A stretch of 64,000 nucleotides of DNA from DAHUXN01 sp963729815 (GTDB lineage Bacteria; Acidobacteriota; Terriglobia; Acidiferrales; UBA7541): positions 248,001-312,000 of the forward strand of contig CAVSPU010000004.1 in the NCBI GenBank assembly GCA_963729815.1, written 5' to 3'. The translations under genes were made by a program, and so were the position numbers. Shown one piece after another: positions 1 to 9,202 of this stretch. The notes beneath the pieces were generated by a model, which saw nothing but the letters and a program-made list of their open reading frames with translations, was not told the origin of the DNA and searched no databases. Position 1 is the first letter of the stretch. The number at the start of each line of letters is the position of its first letter.

Positions 1-9
1 AGGCGAGTC

Positions 10-2205
10 CTAGTCTCCGGGGTGATACACCCGCTCGGTGTGCCCCTTCAGTTGTGATCGGTAGAAGTAGACGTCCCTCAAATTGCCCGTGCTGTACCGC
101 CCGGCCTCATCATCGAAATGCGGTGATGCCGGATTGCCGCTCTCGCCGCCAGCCGTCACGGCCTTGGCTCGCACTGTCTTCCCGAATTCAACCACTGCGA
201 CGAAGCTGTTCCCGCTGGTGCCGTACCATTTCTTCGTGTTCGGGTACGGGCGCGCTCCAAAAGACGCCAGCGAGCCCCACTGCGACGAAGTGAACTCGAC
301 GGGAATGCTCGGCTTAGCGTCGTCGAAATGCGAAACAATTTCGTCGTCGAGGCGCTGGAAACGATTTATGTTTCCCCAAGGTGTTTTCCACGTTCCAAAG
401 TCCGCCGTAAGTCGGTCAGACGCTGCCGCCAGCGATTGCAGTAGCTGCCCCGCAGGCACTTTGCTGCCGACGTAATCGTACACAGGCATGTCGGCACTTC
501 TCGCTTCGCGGCCCACGTGATGCACGATATCCTCGCCCCAAAATACCGCGAGAGAAGTGGGAACGGAATCAACTCCCCATCGGAAATCCCACGTGCGCAG
601 AAGCTTAATTTGATCAGCCAATTTTGCTTTCAGCGGGTCCGAGTCAGGGTCTTGGTCCCAGGCCTTTATCAGCGCGGGCATCGCCTTTTCAAACCATGGC
701 AGGTAACTGTCGAACGCTGCGCCAATCAGGGAATCGAGACTGAAAGGCTTGTCCCTGTTCCCAAGGACCATGACTGCGTGGAGCCCGCGCGCGGATTCCC
801 CGCCCTTCTCTACATACGCAGGAAAATCTGCTTTCTTCAGGCTGCCCGGCCCCGCCGCATTCCACGGCGCGTCGTTCGAGTTGTAAATCCAGCCGCTCTT
901 GGGATTCAGCAAGTGCGGAGTTTCGTCCAATGAAAGAAGCCCGTGCCAATCCGTCGCTGGATTGCTGCCATCCACCGGTTTGGTGAAATCGAAACTGTTA
1001 TCACGTTTGGGAATGAAGTTGGCCTGGTAATAGGCGATGTCGCCATCAGCATCGGCGAAGATGGTGTTGTTCGATGAGTCCGCGCGCAGCTCCATCGTTT
1101 GCAGGAAGGACTTGAAGTCCGTAGCCTTGGTGCGCGTGTAAGACTGAACCAGTGCTTTGATCGGCTCCTGCATCAAACGGATGGTCACCCACTTTCCATT
1201 CTGCTCGCCGCCCTTTTCCTCGCCAATGACTGGTCCGTGCTCGGTGTAATACGCAGTGAATTTCTTTTCGGCCATACCGTGGTCGGTCATGTACGGCACA
1301 GTGATCTCTTTCGCTGTGACCGGAAGCTCCTTGTTCCCGTACTTGTAATAATAGCGGTCGCCTTTCTTCTCCACCGTTTCCAGAAATTCGTCAACCGCAT
1401 CTACGCCGCTGGAAGTGTGCATCCAGCCGACGTGCGGATTGAATCCCTGATAGATGAAGAACTGACCCCACGTCACGGCGCCATACGCGTCCAGCCCTTC
1501 GTCGCTCACCATCTGCAGTTCGGAACGGAAATAAAATGACGTATGCGGATTGATCAGCAGCAGCGCGTGGTGGTCGACTGTGATCGCGGGCGCGATGGCC
1601 ATGCCGTTTGAGCCGGTCGGCTCCGCGGTCTCACTCTCGTCGTCATCCGCTGCCATCGTTTGGGGCATGGGCGCATGGCCGTAGAACGCAGCGAGCTGGT
1701 CGACATTGACGCGTTCGATATCCCCTCCAATGCTCCCTTCGCTAAAGCTCAGCGCCATCCACGGCTCGAATTTCTTGATCACTCTCGGTTTCACTTCCGG
1801 GTGTTTGTAGAGGTAGTAGTTCAGCCCGTCGGCGAACGCGTTCATCAGCGTCTTCAGCCATGCCGGACTTTCCGCATATTGCTTCTTCAGCGTTTCGGGA
1901 TCAATGAACAGCTTCATCCGCAGGTCCAGGTAGATTTGGGACTCACCCTCCGTCTCCGCAAGCCGTCCCATCGCGTTGATGTAGTTCGTCTCGACGCGAT
2001 TGAAATCATCCTCGGCTTGGGCGTACTCCATTCCAAAGACAGCATCGGCGTCCGTCTTTCCGTAAACGTGCGCGATGCCCCAATTATCTCGGATGACCGT
2101 GACATCCCGCGCTTCTTTCTCCCAGCGCGCGGTTTCCGGGTTTTGAGCAGCCTGGGCCGCAAAAGAGACGCACGCAACCGCGAGCATGAGAACGAACTTC
2201 TTCAT
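10..2205 (-). CDS. Penicillin acylase family protein (Ntn hydrolase, exported)
   Basis: About 731 aa. An N-terminal signal peptide (MKKFVLMLAVACVSFAAQA) is followed by an alpha-chain region, a short acidic linker, and TGSNGMAI, whose Ser199 (codon at 1609-1611) is where this family self-cleaves to expose the N-terminal nucleophile of the beta chain. The length and the NPHTSFYFR stretch just after the nucleophile fit the acyl-homoserine-lactone/cephalosporin/penicillin acylase superfamily. These are periplasmic amide hydrolases; the substrate cannot be read from sequence. I chose the ATG at 2205 because the signal peptide starts there; upstream in-frame codons add an untypical leader. The gene is transcribed alone, and its promoter must lie in the 2206-2751 gap it shares with the divergent exopolysaccharide operon. 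Confidence 0.9.
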   Translation of the reverse strand: MKKFVLMLAVACVSFAAQAAQNPETARWEKEARDVTVIRDNWGIAHVYGKTDADAVFGMEYAQAEDDFNRVETNYINAMGRLAETEGESQIYLDLRMKLFIDPETLKKQYAESPAWLKTLMNAFADGLNYYLYKHPEVKPRVIKKFEPWMALSFSEGSIGGDIERVNVDQLAAFYGHAPMPQTMAADDDESETAEPTGSNGMAIAPAITVDHHALLLINPHTSFYFRSELQMVSDEGLDAYGAVTWGQFFIYQGFNPHVGWMHTSSGVDAVDEFLETVEKKGDRYYYKYGNKELPVTAKEITVPYMTDHGMAEKKFTAYYTEHGPVIGEEKGGEQNGKWVTIRLMQEPIKALVQSYTRTKATDFKSFLQTMELRADSSNNTIFADADGDIAYYQANFIPKRDNSFDFTKPVDGSNPATDWHGLLSLDETPHLLNPKSGWIYNSNDAPWNAAGPGSLKKADFPAYVEKGGESARGLHAVMVLGNRDKPFSLDSLIGAAFDSYLPWFEKAMPALIKAWDQDPDSDPLKAKLADQIKLLRTWDFRWGVDSVPTSLAVFWGEDIVHHVGREARSADMPVYDYVGSKVPAGQLLQSLAAASDRLTADFGTWKTPWGNINRFQRLDDEIVSHFDDAKPSIPVEFTSSQWGSLASFGARPYPNTKKWYGTSGNSFVAVVEFGKTVRAKAVTAGGESGNPASPHFDDEAGRYSTGNLRDVYFYRSQLKGHTERVYHPGD

Positions 2206-2751
2206 ATCTGTCACCATTGTTCTTTGGGCGCCTGTCGTTGAATCAGAAAACGGCGACCGGGTGCGCAAGTATGACTGCAAATCCAAAGTTGCGGAGCGAA
2301 ACGTTACCCCCTGCCGAATGAATTTTCAAGTGAAGGTTGCAGGACACCACGATTGCGCCGCGGAAATGAACAGTGTTTGGGGCGCTCCCGTATTCCTCCG
2401 GCCGCAAATCCAACAACTCTCTTGGATTCAGGCCCTATAGACTGCGCGAACCTGGTCCTGTTGCAAGCTGCCGAAAGGACAAATTTATCGCCCTCAGGGT
2501 GTCTTGAGGTTCGCGAATCCCCGTTTGATGTTCACTTCTGTTGGCGTTTTGGCGACAGCTTCGCACGTTGGGCCAAACCGATGTCATTATTATTACTATC
2601 ATTCAAGAGCGAAATGTCTGGCCGCCCCTTTGGCTCGGCGAGATTGCTGCTTCACGCCGAAGCTTATCTCCGGCTCAACGCTCTTTATTACTGTTTCAAG
2701 CTCGGGATGCCGATGTGACTTCTCCCACATCGTTTAAGGTGAAAATCGTCT
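2206..2751. other. Divergent intergenic region
   Basis: About 550 bases between the acylase gene (leftward) and the exopolysaccharide operon (rightward). It must hold both promoters. Short open frames on the plus strand here have no recognisable domain and I do not call them. An AAGGTG just before 2752 is the likely ribosome binding site of the epimerase gene. Confidence 0.5.
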
Positions 2752-3996
2752 ATGAAACGTTGCCGGATTCTCGCGATACTGGGCACTCGGCCCGAAGCCA
2801 TCAAGCTCGCCCTCCTCATTCGCCATCTGCGCCAGCGGTCGGACGAATTCGAAACTGCGGTTGTTCACACCGGCCAGCACCGCACCATGCTCAATAGTGC
2901 GCTCGAACTATTCGCCATTAAGCCGGATTTCGATTTGGACGTGATGCGCCCCGACCAGACCCTGAGCTCACTGACGGCGCGCGTTTTGGATACCGTGGAG
3001 AATGCTTGCAAACGCTTTGGCCCCGACCTCGTCCTCGTGCAGGGTGACACCACCACGGCTTTCGCATCCGCTCTGGCGGCTTACTACTGCAAAATCGCCG
3101 TTGGGCATATCGAGGCAGGTCTGCGCAGCCATGACATCTACAATCCATTTCCCGAAGAAGCGAACCGCCGGTTGGTCTCGGTCCTTACGCAAATCCATTT
3201 TGCTCCCACAGCCTTCTCGCGCGATGCACTGCTGGCGGAGGGAGTTCCCGCGGCAAGAATCGTGGTTACGGGAAATACCGTGGTGGATGCTTTGCGGGAC
3301 CTCAGTCCGCTGCAACATCCCTGGGAGAACACTCCTCTTGCCGAAATCCCGTTGGACGATAGCCGGCTGCTGCTTGTGACTTCGCACCGCAGGGAATCCT
3401 GGGGGAAGGATCAGGAGAACATGTGCCTGGCCTTAAAAGACCTTGTCACCCGGCATCCCGACATACGCGTGATCTACCCCGTCCACATGAATCCCAACGT
3501 GCGCCGCACCGTCAGCGCACTGCTGGGAGAAACGCCACGCATTCACCTCACGGAACCGCTCGATTACATCACTTTCGTCAGCTTGCTCCGGCGTTGTTTC
3601 TTGGTTCTTACGGATTCCGGTGGAGTTCAGGAGGAAGCCCCTTCATTCTCGAAACCAGTTCTGGTCATGCGCAAAGTAACCGAGCGGCCGGAAGCCTCAC
3701 AGTTCGGCCTTGCAAAGATTGTGGGCATGTCTCGCGAAGCAATCGTTCTGGAAACCGAACGTCTCCTCTGTGATGAGGAAGCCTATAAGGACATGTCGGA
3801 GGGCGAGAATCCGTACGGCGACGGCAAGGCCTCCGAGAGAATCGTAGAGGCCATTGCGCGCTGGCACCAGGGAAAGACGCCCCTGCTTGAACCGGAAAAG
3901 GAATTTCATTTGCCGCCGCGACCGCACCCTCGTCGGCGCAAGACCGATTCTATGCAAGAAGTCGAGAAAACGGCCGCCGACAAGGTGCGCGCTTAG
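2752..3996 (+). CDS. wecB: UDP-N-acetylglucosamine 2-epimerase (non-hydrolysing)
   Basis: 414 aa, close to the usual ~380 with a basic C-terminal extension. It carries the family hallmarks: an N-terminal ILGTRPEAIKLA, a VHTGQHRTM substrate loop, VQGDTTTAFA, GHIEAGLRS, and a C-terminal TDSGGVQEEAP UDP-binding motif. The enzyme interconverts UDP-GlcNAc and UDP-ManNAc in the cytoplasm. As first gene of the exopolysaccharide operon, six bases before the glycosyltransferase, it probably supplies UDP-ManNAc (or balances UDP-HexNAc) for the polymer. The family call is firm; the role in this polymer is inferred from position. Confidence 0.93.
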   Translation: MKRCRILAILGTRPEAIKLALLIRHLRQRSDEFETAVVHTGQHRTMLNSALELFAIKPDFDLDVMRPDQTLSSLTARVLDTVENACKRFGPDLVLVQGDTTTAFASALAAYYCKIAVGHIEAGLRSHDIYNPFPEEANRRLVSVLTQIHFAPTAFSRDALLAEGVPAARIVVTGNTVVDALRDLSPLQHPWENTPLAEIPLDDSRLLLVTSHRRESWGKDQENMCLALKDLVTRHPDIRVIYPVHMNPNVRRTVSALLGETPRIHLTEPLDYITFVSLLRRCFLVLTDSGGVQEEAPSFSKPVLVMRKVTERPEASQFGLAKIVGMSREAIVLETERLLCDEEAYKDMSEGENPYGDGKASERIVEAIARWHQGKTPLLEPEKEFHLPPRPHPRRRKTDSMQEVEKTAADKVRA

Positions 3997-4002
3997 GCCA
4001 TC

Positions 4003-5307
4003 GTGGAACTGAAACGCGAGGGGCAAGAGGTCCCTCGGGTCATTGAAGACTGGCGATCAAAACTTATGATTTATCCCCTGTTTGCGATTGTCATCATCAT
4101 TTGCATATATACGGCGCGCCATTACCTGTTCACCCTGAACAGGCTCTTCGGATTTCAACGGCATCCCTACATAGACATTGATACGGCCGATTGGCCTCCG
4201 GTGACCGTCCTCGTGGCGGCCCACAACGAAGAAAAGGTCATTTCGAACATTCTGGCTGCGTTGATGGTCGTCGGGTATCCCGAAGATAGGCTTCTCATCG
4301 TTCCTGTAAATGATCGCTCCACAGATGGCACGCGCGCGATCATTGATTCCTTTGCCAGAGACTTCCCTGGCCGCATCCTCCCCTTTCACCGCGAGAGCGG
4401 GAAAGGCGGCAAGGCCGCGGCGTTGAAAGACGCCATGGCGCTCGTCCAGACCGAAGTCATTCTCATTTTTGACGCCGACTACATCCCGGCCAGAGGGCTG
4501 GTCAAACAGCTCGTTGCACCTTTCTTTGATCCGGAAGTCGGCGGCGTGATGGGCCGTGTCGTGCCACTCAACTCCGGTCAGAACCTGCTGACTCGCCTCC
4601 TCGATCTGGAACGCGCCGGCGGATACCAGGTAGACCAGCAAGCGCGCATGAACCTTCGCCTTGTGCCTCAGCATGGAGGCACCGTCGCAGGTGTGCGGCT
4701 CAGTGCCTTACAGGAGGTCGGCGGCTGGAACGACAATTCCCTTACCGAAGATACCGACCTGACCTTCCGGCTTCTTCTCGCCGGCTGGAAGACTGTCTAT
4801 CAGAACCGTTCCGAGTGTTACGAAGAGGTGCCTGAGACTTGGCCGGTCCGCGTGAAGCAGATCATGCGCTGGGCAAAAGGCCACAACCAGGCTCTCGCGA
4901 ATTATGGCCTTCGGCTCATTTTCCGCAAGAGCCTTGCCAGTTACCGGGAACGCGTTGACGGCCTCTTATTGCTCGGTGTTTACATCATGGCGCCGCTCAC
5001 GCTCGCCGGCTGGCTCCTGGCCTTAGGAGTCTTTTACGAGGGAATTGCTCCGCTGCAGGGCATCATCGCGTTGCTCGCCTTCACCAGCTACGCGGCCGTG
5101 GGAAACTTTGCGGCCTTCTTCGAGATCGCCGCGGCTGCCCGGCTGGATTCCAGCCATCAGCGCGTGCGCTTGCTGCCGTTTCTGATTCTGGGTTTTGTGG
5201 TGAGCATCATCGCCGTTTCTCGCGCCTTCGTCTCCCAATTACTGGCTCCGCTTACGGGTGCGCAATTTCAATGGGACAAGACGGAGCGCTTTCGGAAGAC
5301 ATCGTGA
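4003..5307 (+). CDS. Processive family 2 glycosyltransferase (YaiP/PgaC/BcsA-like polysaccharide synthase)
   Basis: 434 aa with a GTG start; an in-frame ATG at 4066 is an alternative. It has one N-terminal membrane segment (IYPLFAIVIIICIYTARHY, about residues 23-41), a cytoplasmic GT-A domain and two or three C-terminal membrane segments. The full processive GT2 set is visible: VNDRSTDGT, the metal-binding FDADY, LTEDTD and QIMRW (the QxxRW acceptor motif). Such enzymes polymerise a sugar and pass it through the inner membrane. No PilZ domain is present, so direct c-di-GMP control is not evident. The gene ends in a 4-base GTGA overlap with the next, implying translational coupling. It resembles E. 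coli YaiP/PgaC-type synthases; the sugar is unknown. Confidence 0.9.
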   Translation: MELKREGQEVPRVIEDWRSKLMIYPLFAIVIIICIYTARHYLFTLNRLFGFQRHPYIDIDTADWPPVTVLVAAHNEEKVISNILAALMVVGYPEDRLLIVPVNDRSTDGTRAIIDSFARDFPGRILPFHRESGKGGKAAALKDAMALVQTEVILIFDADYIPARGLVKQLVAPFFDPEVGGVMGRVVPLNSGQNLLTRLLDLERAGGYQVDQQARMNLRLVPQHGGTVAGVRLSALQEVGGWNDNSLTEDTDLTFRLLLAGWKTVYQNRSECYEEVPETWPVRVKQIMRWAKGHNQALANYGLRLIFRKSLASYRERVDGLLLLGVYIMAPLTLAGWLLALGVFYEGIAPLQGIIALLAFTSYAAVGNFAAFFEIAAAARLDSSHQRVRLLPFLILGFVVSIIAVSRAFVSQLLAPLTGAQFQWDKTERFRKTS

Positions 5308-6389
5308 ACCCCACCCTGGCCGTCGCGCTTCTTTTCTTCTTGGCGTGCGCGCTCTTCATGATCCCCATGCTGCCGGCAATTTTCGAGTTGCGCCTCAAGC
5401 AAGATGCCCAGCCGCTGAATGTAGTTCAGCAATATGCCGGCGACATCCGCCATTTCGCGCATCGTTTTGGAGATTACGTGCAGCGGTTATCCCCGCTCCT
5501 CGAGGACTGCGCTGCGACGGGCACGAATTCGACCACCAAGCTGCCCGGCGGCGATGAATGTCTCTTGCTCGGCAGGAACAGCACCGGCTCGGCGATTCCG
5601 GCGGGGCCCAAAGCGTTAACCTGCGCGCTCGTAATCATCGCGGCCGCCGATCTGGCTCTTCCCGATGAAATGACTTTCCTCAAGGAGATCTACGTCGCCG
5701 AAAAACTCATCGGGGGAGAAGGAAACACCTATCGAGCCGTCCTCGGCGAAAAAGACATCTTCTTGGGGCCTTCGAGCAAAGTGATGCGCTGGGCCCATGC
5801 AGCCGGAGCGTTTCATGCGTCTCGCGAATGCGATTTATATGGACGTGTCTCGTCGGACCGGCAGATCGTCCTGCAATCCGGTTGCGTTTTCCAGAGGTTG
5901 AACGCTCCGCGAATCATAACCGGCTCCGATGACTCGGTTTTCTCTCCGCCGAATGCTCCGTTTTCCGCGAGTCCGGGCAGTGACCGGTCTCCCTCGATGC
6001 CGGTGGAGCGCCGTGTTTTCCAGGGTGACTTCCAGATCGGCGCGGGTGATGTTGTCGCGGGAGACATCGTCGCCCGCGGCAACGTACATATAGGCGAAGG
6101 TGCGACTCTGCTGGGCAGCGTGAAGGGTAACAAGGAACTCGTCATCGAGCGTGGCGCTTTCGTGGGAGGCAGCCTGATCAGCGCCGGCAATATGCGAATC
6201 GGACCAGGCTGCAGGATCCATGGCCCTGTGATTGCCGAACGCGGAATGATAATCGCTTCGGATACGCAGTGCGGCGGAAAGGAGGCGCCCACGACCGTAA
6301 GCGCCCCCCAGATTCACGTGGAAGAGGGCATCCTCGTGTTTGGCACATTGTGGGCGCGCGACTTCGGCCAGGTGGTACCCAGGGCATGA
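5304..6389 (+). CDS. Membrane-anchored bactofilin-like (polymer-forming) beta-helix protein
   Basis: 361 aa from the GTG at 5304, which overlaps the glycosyltransferase stop by 4 bases; the next two junctions also overlap by 4 bases, so I prefer it over the ATG at 5271. An N-terminal membrane segment (LAVALLFFLACALFMIPML) is followed by a variable middle and a C-terminal series of short Gly/Val-rich beta-helix repeats (GDFQIGAGDVVAGDIVARG, VHIGEGATLLGSVKG, ERGAFVGGSLISAG) typical of bactofilin/polymer-forming cytoskeletal domains. Bactofilins make filaments that position envelope enzymes. Here it could organise the synthase complex, which is inference. A hexapeptide-like carbohydrate scaffold is an alternative reading. 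Confidence 0.72.
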   Translation: MNPTLAVALLFFLACALFMIPMLPAIFELRLKQDAQPLNVVQQYAGDIRHFAHRFGDYVQRLSPLLEDCAATGTNSTTKLPGGDECLLLGRNSTGSAIPAGPKALTCALVIIAAADLALPDEMTFLKEIYVAEKLIGGEGNTYRAVLGEKDIFLGPSSKVMRWAHAAGAFHASRECDLYGRVSSDRQIVLQSGCVFQRLNAPRIITGSDDSVFSPPNAPFSASPGSDRSPSMPVERRVFQGDFQIGAGDVVAGDIVARGNVHIGEGATLLGSVKGNKELVIERGAFVGGSLISAGNMRIGPGCRIHGPVIAERGMIIASDTQCGGKEAPTTVSAPQIHVEEGILVFGTLWARDFGQVVPRA

Positions 6390-8242
6390 GGCGCCGCGTA
6401 TCAGTGATCGCCTTCGCGAGCATTGCGTTCATTCTCGCAGTCTTGTTTCTCGCATGGCATTTCTATCAGCCATTCCCTACTGGCGCTGACCGCCTTCTCC
6501 TGCTATTGCCCGATGGCACCCGGTTTTCTGATCCGCGGGTTACGGTTTGGGTCGACGCCGCCAACGAAGAAGGTCTGCACCTGGTTCCCATGCACGAATC
6601 GAGTTTTCTTCGTCCGCTGTTTGGAAAGCCGCAGTGCGCGGGCGTGATCCTCCCCGACTCAATTCAAAAGCGTGCAAGCGACTTGTTCATCGGCGCCATC
6701 CATCGATTCGTGGCAGCCGGCGGAAAACTCCTGCTGGTCTTCGATGCCGGGACGGAATCCATGGGCGGGTTCTACGCGGGGAGCCGCTCGCGATTCTCGG
6801 ACCTCGCCGGCGTGGATTACGCTCTTTATAAACGCCTCGGCAGCAAGACGATTGCATTGGGCGAAGTGAGCGGTACTATCCCCGTGATGAATGACCTCGG
6901 AGTGCCCGCCGGCAAGTATTATCCCTTGTCGGCTCCCTCGCCGGGGACCAGCGGTGCCTCTCTCGCCCCTTTTGAAGTCCAACTCAGGCGCTATCAGTAT
7001 GGCGAACTTGATTATCCCAGTTTCGTGACCTCGGGAGCCTACGCGGGCCAGGTTTTACTGCACTCCCCCGTCGGCGTCGTGGCCGGTTACCATCCATTCG
7101 GAAAAGGTTCCGTTCTCTTTGTGAATATTCCTCTCGGCTATCTCGCGGGCGACACCGATGGCCTTCCACTTCATTGTTTCCTCAAGTATTTCGCCGAACG
7201 AGTGCTCGCCTTGCCGTATCTGATGCCCGTCCCTGATGGAGTCGGGGGCCTCGTCCTCGATTGGCACGTGGATTCCAACGCGTCCATCGAGCCCCTCGAG
7301 GAAATCAACTCCTGGGCGCTCTTGGAGCAAGGGACCTACTCGATTGACTTCACCGCCGGACCAGACGTAAACGCATTTGGCGATAGAGAAGGCCTCGACA
7401 TTCCCCACAACCCCATCATTCAAGACCTGATCCGCAAGTATGTGCGCCTGGGCGATGAAATCGGCAGCCACGGAGGATGGATTCACAATTATTTCGCTGC
7501 CCACGTGGACAAAGATGATCCCAAGACGATGGAGAAGTTCCTCGTGCTCAACAAGAACGCTTTGGAACAGGTGACAGGAAGACCCGTCGTCGAATACTCA
7601 GCGCCGAGCGGCAACCAGCCGGTATGGGTCACTCAATGGCTGGAAGCTCATGGATTCGTCGCTTACTACTTTACTGGCGATTCCGGAATGGCGCCGACGC
7701 AGGAATACCGCGCAGGCCAGAGAGTTGCGCGCGACATTTGGGCCTTCCCGATTCTTCATTTGGACCGGGCCGCGTCGTTCGAGGAAATGGCCACCTACGA
7801 CTATTCCAACGCCGCGGTAGCCGAGTGGCTCGACCTATCGACTAAGTTCACCGCCGACAATCATCAGGTCCGGCTGATCTATTTTCATCCGCCCGGCATA
7901 CTTCCCTATCACGACGAGGTTCACGCCTGGATGAAGGAGACTGCCGAGCTCCGCGCGGCGGGACGTTTTCGCTGGTACACCATGGTCCAGATCGCCCGCT
8001 TCCTTGGCTCGCGGAAGAACGTGCGCTGGAAACTAACCGAGCGCAACGGCCAAGCCCTGCTCTATGCGGCCCAACCTCAATCTCTCGCGCACCAGACTTG
8101 GTGGTTTCCATCGTCTGCGTTCGGCGGGCAACCCAAGGTAATCCAGGGATCCGCGACGGTCGTGCGGGCCACCGGAGGCTGGATGATTGTTGCCGGCGAA
8201 GGCAAACGCCTCGAGGTCGAGGCTGAACTGGGGCACCCATGA
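6386..8242 (+). CDS. Polysaccharide deacetylase-domain membrane protein
   Basis: 618 aa, starting at an ATG that overlaps the previous stop (ATGA at 6386). One N-terminal membrane anchor (SVIAFASIAFILAVLFLAW) leads to an alpha/beta domain of about 270 residues resembling glutamine-amidotransferase-like/ThuA-type folds (LLLVFDAGTESMGG, HPFGKGSVLFVNIPLG). A carbohydrate-esterase-4-like region follows, with DWHVDS, GDEIGSHGGWIHN (the SHxxxH metal motif) and EYSAPSGNQ, then a C-terminal beta-rich tail. It probably faces the periplasm and de-N-acetylates or trims the nascent polymer, as PgaB and PelA do in their systems. The gene ends in an ATGA overlap with the porin-like gene. Confidence 0.8.
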   Translation: MRRRVSVIAFASIAFILAVLFLAWHFYQPFPTGADRLLLLLPDGTRFSDPRVTVWVDAANEEGLHLVPMHESSFLRPLFGKPQCAGVILPDSIQKRASDLFIGAIHRFVAAGGKLLLVFDAGTESMGGFYAGSRSRFSDLAGVDYALYKRLGSKTIALGEVSGTIPVMNDLGVPAGKYYPLSAPSPGTSGASLAPFEVQLRRYQYGELDYPSFVTSGAYAGQVLLHSPVGVVAGYHPFGKGSVLFVNIPLGYLAGDTDGLPLHCFLKYFAERVLALPYLMPVPDGVGGLVLDWHVDSNASIEPLEEINSWALLEQGTYSIDFTAGPDVNAFGDREGLDIPHNPIIQDLIRKYVRLGDEIGSHGGWIHNYFAAHVDKDDPKTMEKFLVLNKNALEQVTGRPVVEYSAPSGNQPVWVTQWLEAHGFVAYYFTGDSGMAPTQEYRAGQRVARDIWAFPILHLDRAASFEEMATYDYSNAAVAEWLDLSTKFTADNHQVRLIYFHPPGILPYHDEVHAWMKETAELRAAGRFRWYTMVQIARFLGSRKNVRWKLTERNGQALLYAAQPQSLAHQTWWFPSSAFGGQPKVIQGSATVVRATGGWMIVAGEGKRLEVEAELGHP

Positions 8243-9114
8243 ACGGCGCGCTTTCGCATCTCTTCTGGAAGATTTCGCTTCTCGCGGCAATGAGCCTCGC
8301 CTGCGCATTCGCAGGATACGCTCAGGATACCTCCATGTCAGCGTCGCCCCGGTCGCCGGCGCAACAGACGGCCGGCAATTCCGTCCCTGCGGCTGTTCCC
8401 GAAAAACTTCTCGTCAACTATGTGGAAGCAGGCGGCAGCTATGAGGCGCTTTCCAACGGTTTCGGCCATTGGGACGGTGGTTACGCCCGCGGCGTCTATG
8501 TGACCGGCGATAATACCTGGAATGCGGAGGTCAACGGCCAGCAGCAGTTCGGCGACTACGGCGTTTATATGGCTGCGGGCGACACATATACGTTCAATTC
8601 CAATTGGTACGGAGCTCTCACGCTCGGTTCGAGCGTTGGGGGATTTTTCTGGCCTCGTTTCCGGACCGACGCATTCATCAACCGGAAATGGTCCACGCGC
8701 AAGCAGCTCATCACCACTTTCGGTTTCGGTTACGACGCCGCGAAGGATGTCCATCGCGACCATAGCCTCTTCATCGGATCCACATACTATTTTGTAAAGC
8801 CGTGGATTGTGGAAGGCGGCATTCGATTCAACGTCAGCAGCCCAGGCTCAGTTTTCTCGCCCGCGGGATTTATTGCCGTCACCCAGGGCCGCGACAAGCA
8901 TCGCTACGTCACGCTGAACGCCGGCTTCGGAGAGGAAGCCTATCAGCTCGTCGGACCGGCAACCGTGTTAACTCGATTTCAAAGCCAGACTGCGACGCTT
9001 ACCTGGCGCCAATGGACCGGCAAGAAGTGGGGTTTCAATCTCGTGGCCGACGCTTATCACAGCCCTTTCTATCGTCGAGGTGGTGTCAGTTTTGGCTTCT
9101 TCAGAGACTTCTGA
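8239..9114 (+). CDS. YaiO-family outer-membrane beta-barrel protein
   Basis: 291 aa. A signal peptide (LAAMSLACAFAGYAQ) is followed by a Pro/Ser-rich linker and a chain of amphipathic strands rich in aromatic girdle residues (VEAGGSYEALSNGFGHW, TYYFVKPWIVEGGIRF, LTWRQWTGKKWGFNLVADA), ending in GVSFGFFRDF with a C-terminal Phe as barrel proteins usually have. This pattern and length match the YaiO family. In E. coli yaiO lies with yaiP (a GT2) and yaiS (a deacetylase), so the same three activities co-occur here. It probably forms the outer-membrane exit for the polymer (inference). Confidence 0.82.
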   Translation: MNGALSHLFWKISLLAAMSLACAFAGYAQDTSMSASPRSPAQQTAGNSVPAAVPEKLLVNYVEAGGSYEALSNGFGHWDGGYARGVYVTGDNTWNAEVNGQQQFGDYGVYMAAGDTYTFNSNWYGALTLGSSVGGFFWPRFRTDAFINRKWSTRKQLITTFGFGYDAAKDVHRDHSLFIGSTYYFVKPWIVEGGIRFNVSSPGSVFSPAGFIAVTQGRDKHRYVTLNAGFGEEAYQLVGPATVLTRFQSQTATLTWRQWTGKKWGFNLVADAYHSPFYRRGGVSFGFFRDF

Positions 9115-9202
9115 CCGCCGAGAATTCTCCAGCCGTGCGATGGACTCGCCGGGAGTCGGCAGCCGCATTCGCTTCCATGGCTATCGGGGCGGCATCATCG
9201 CG

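Noticed and set aside
1660..2241. 193-codon plus-strand frame
   Set aside because: Antisense to the acylase gene; no signal, domain or ribosome site.
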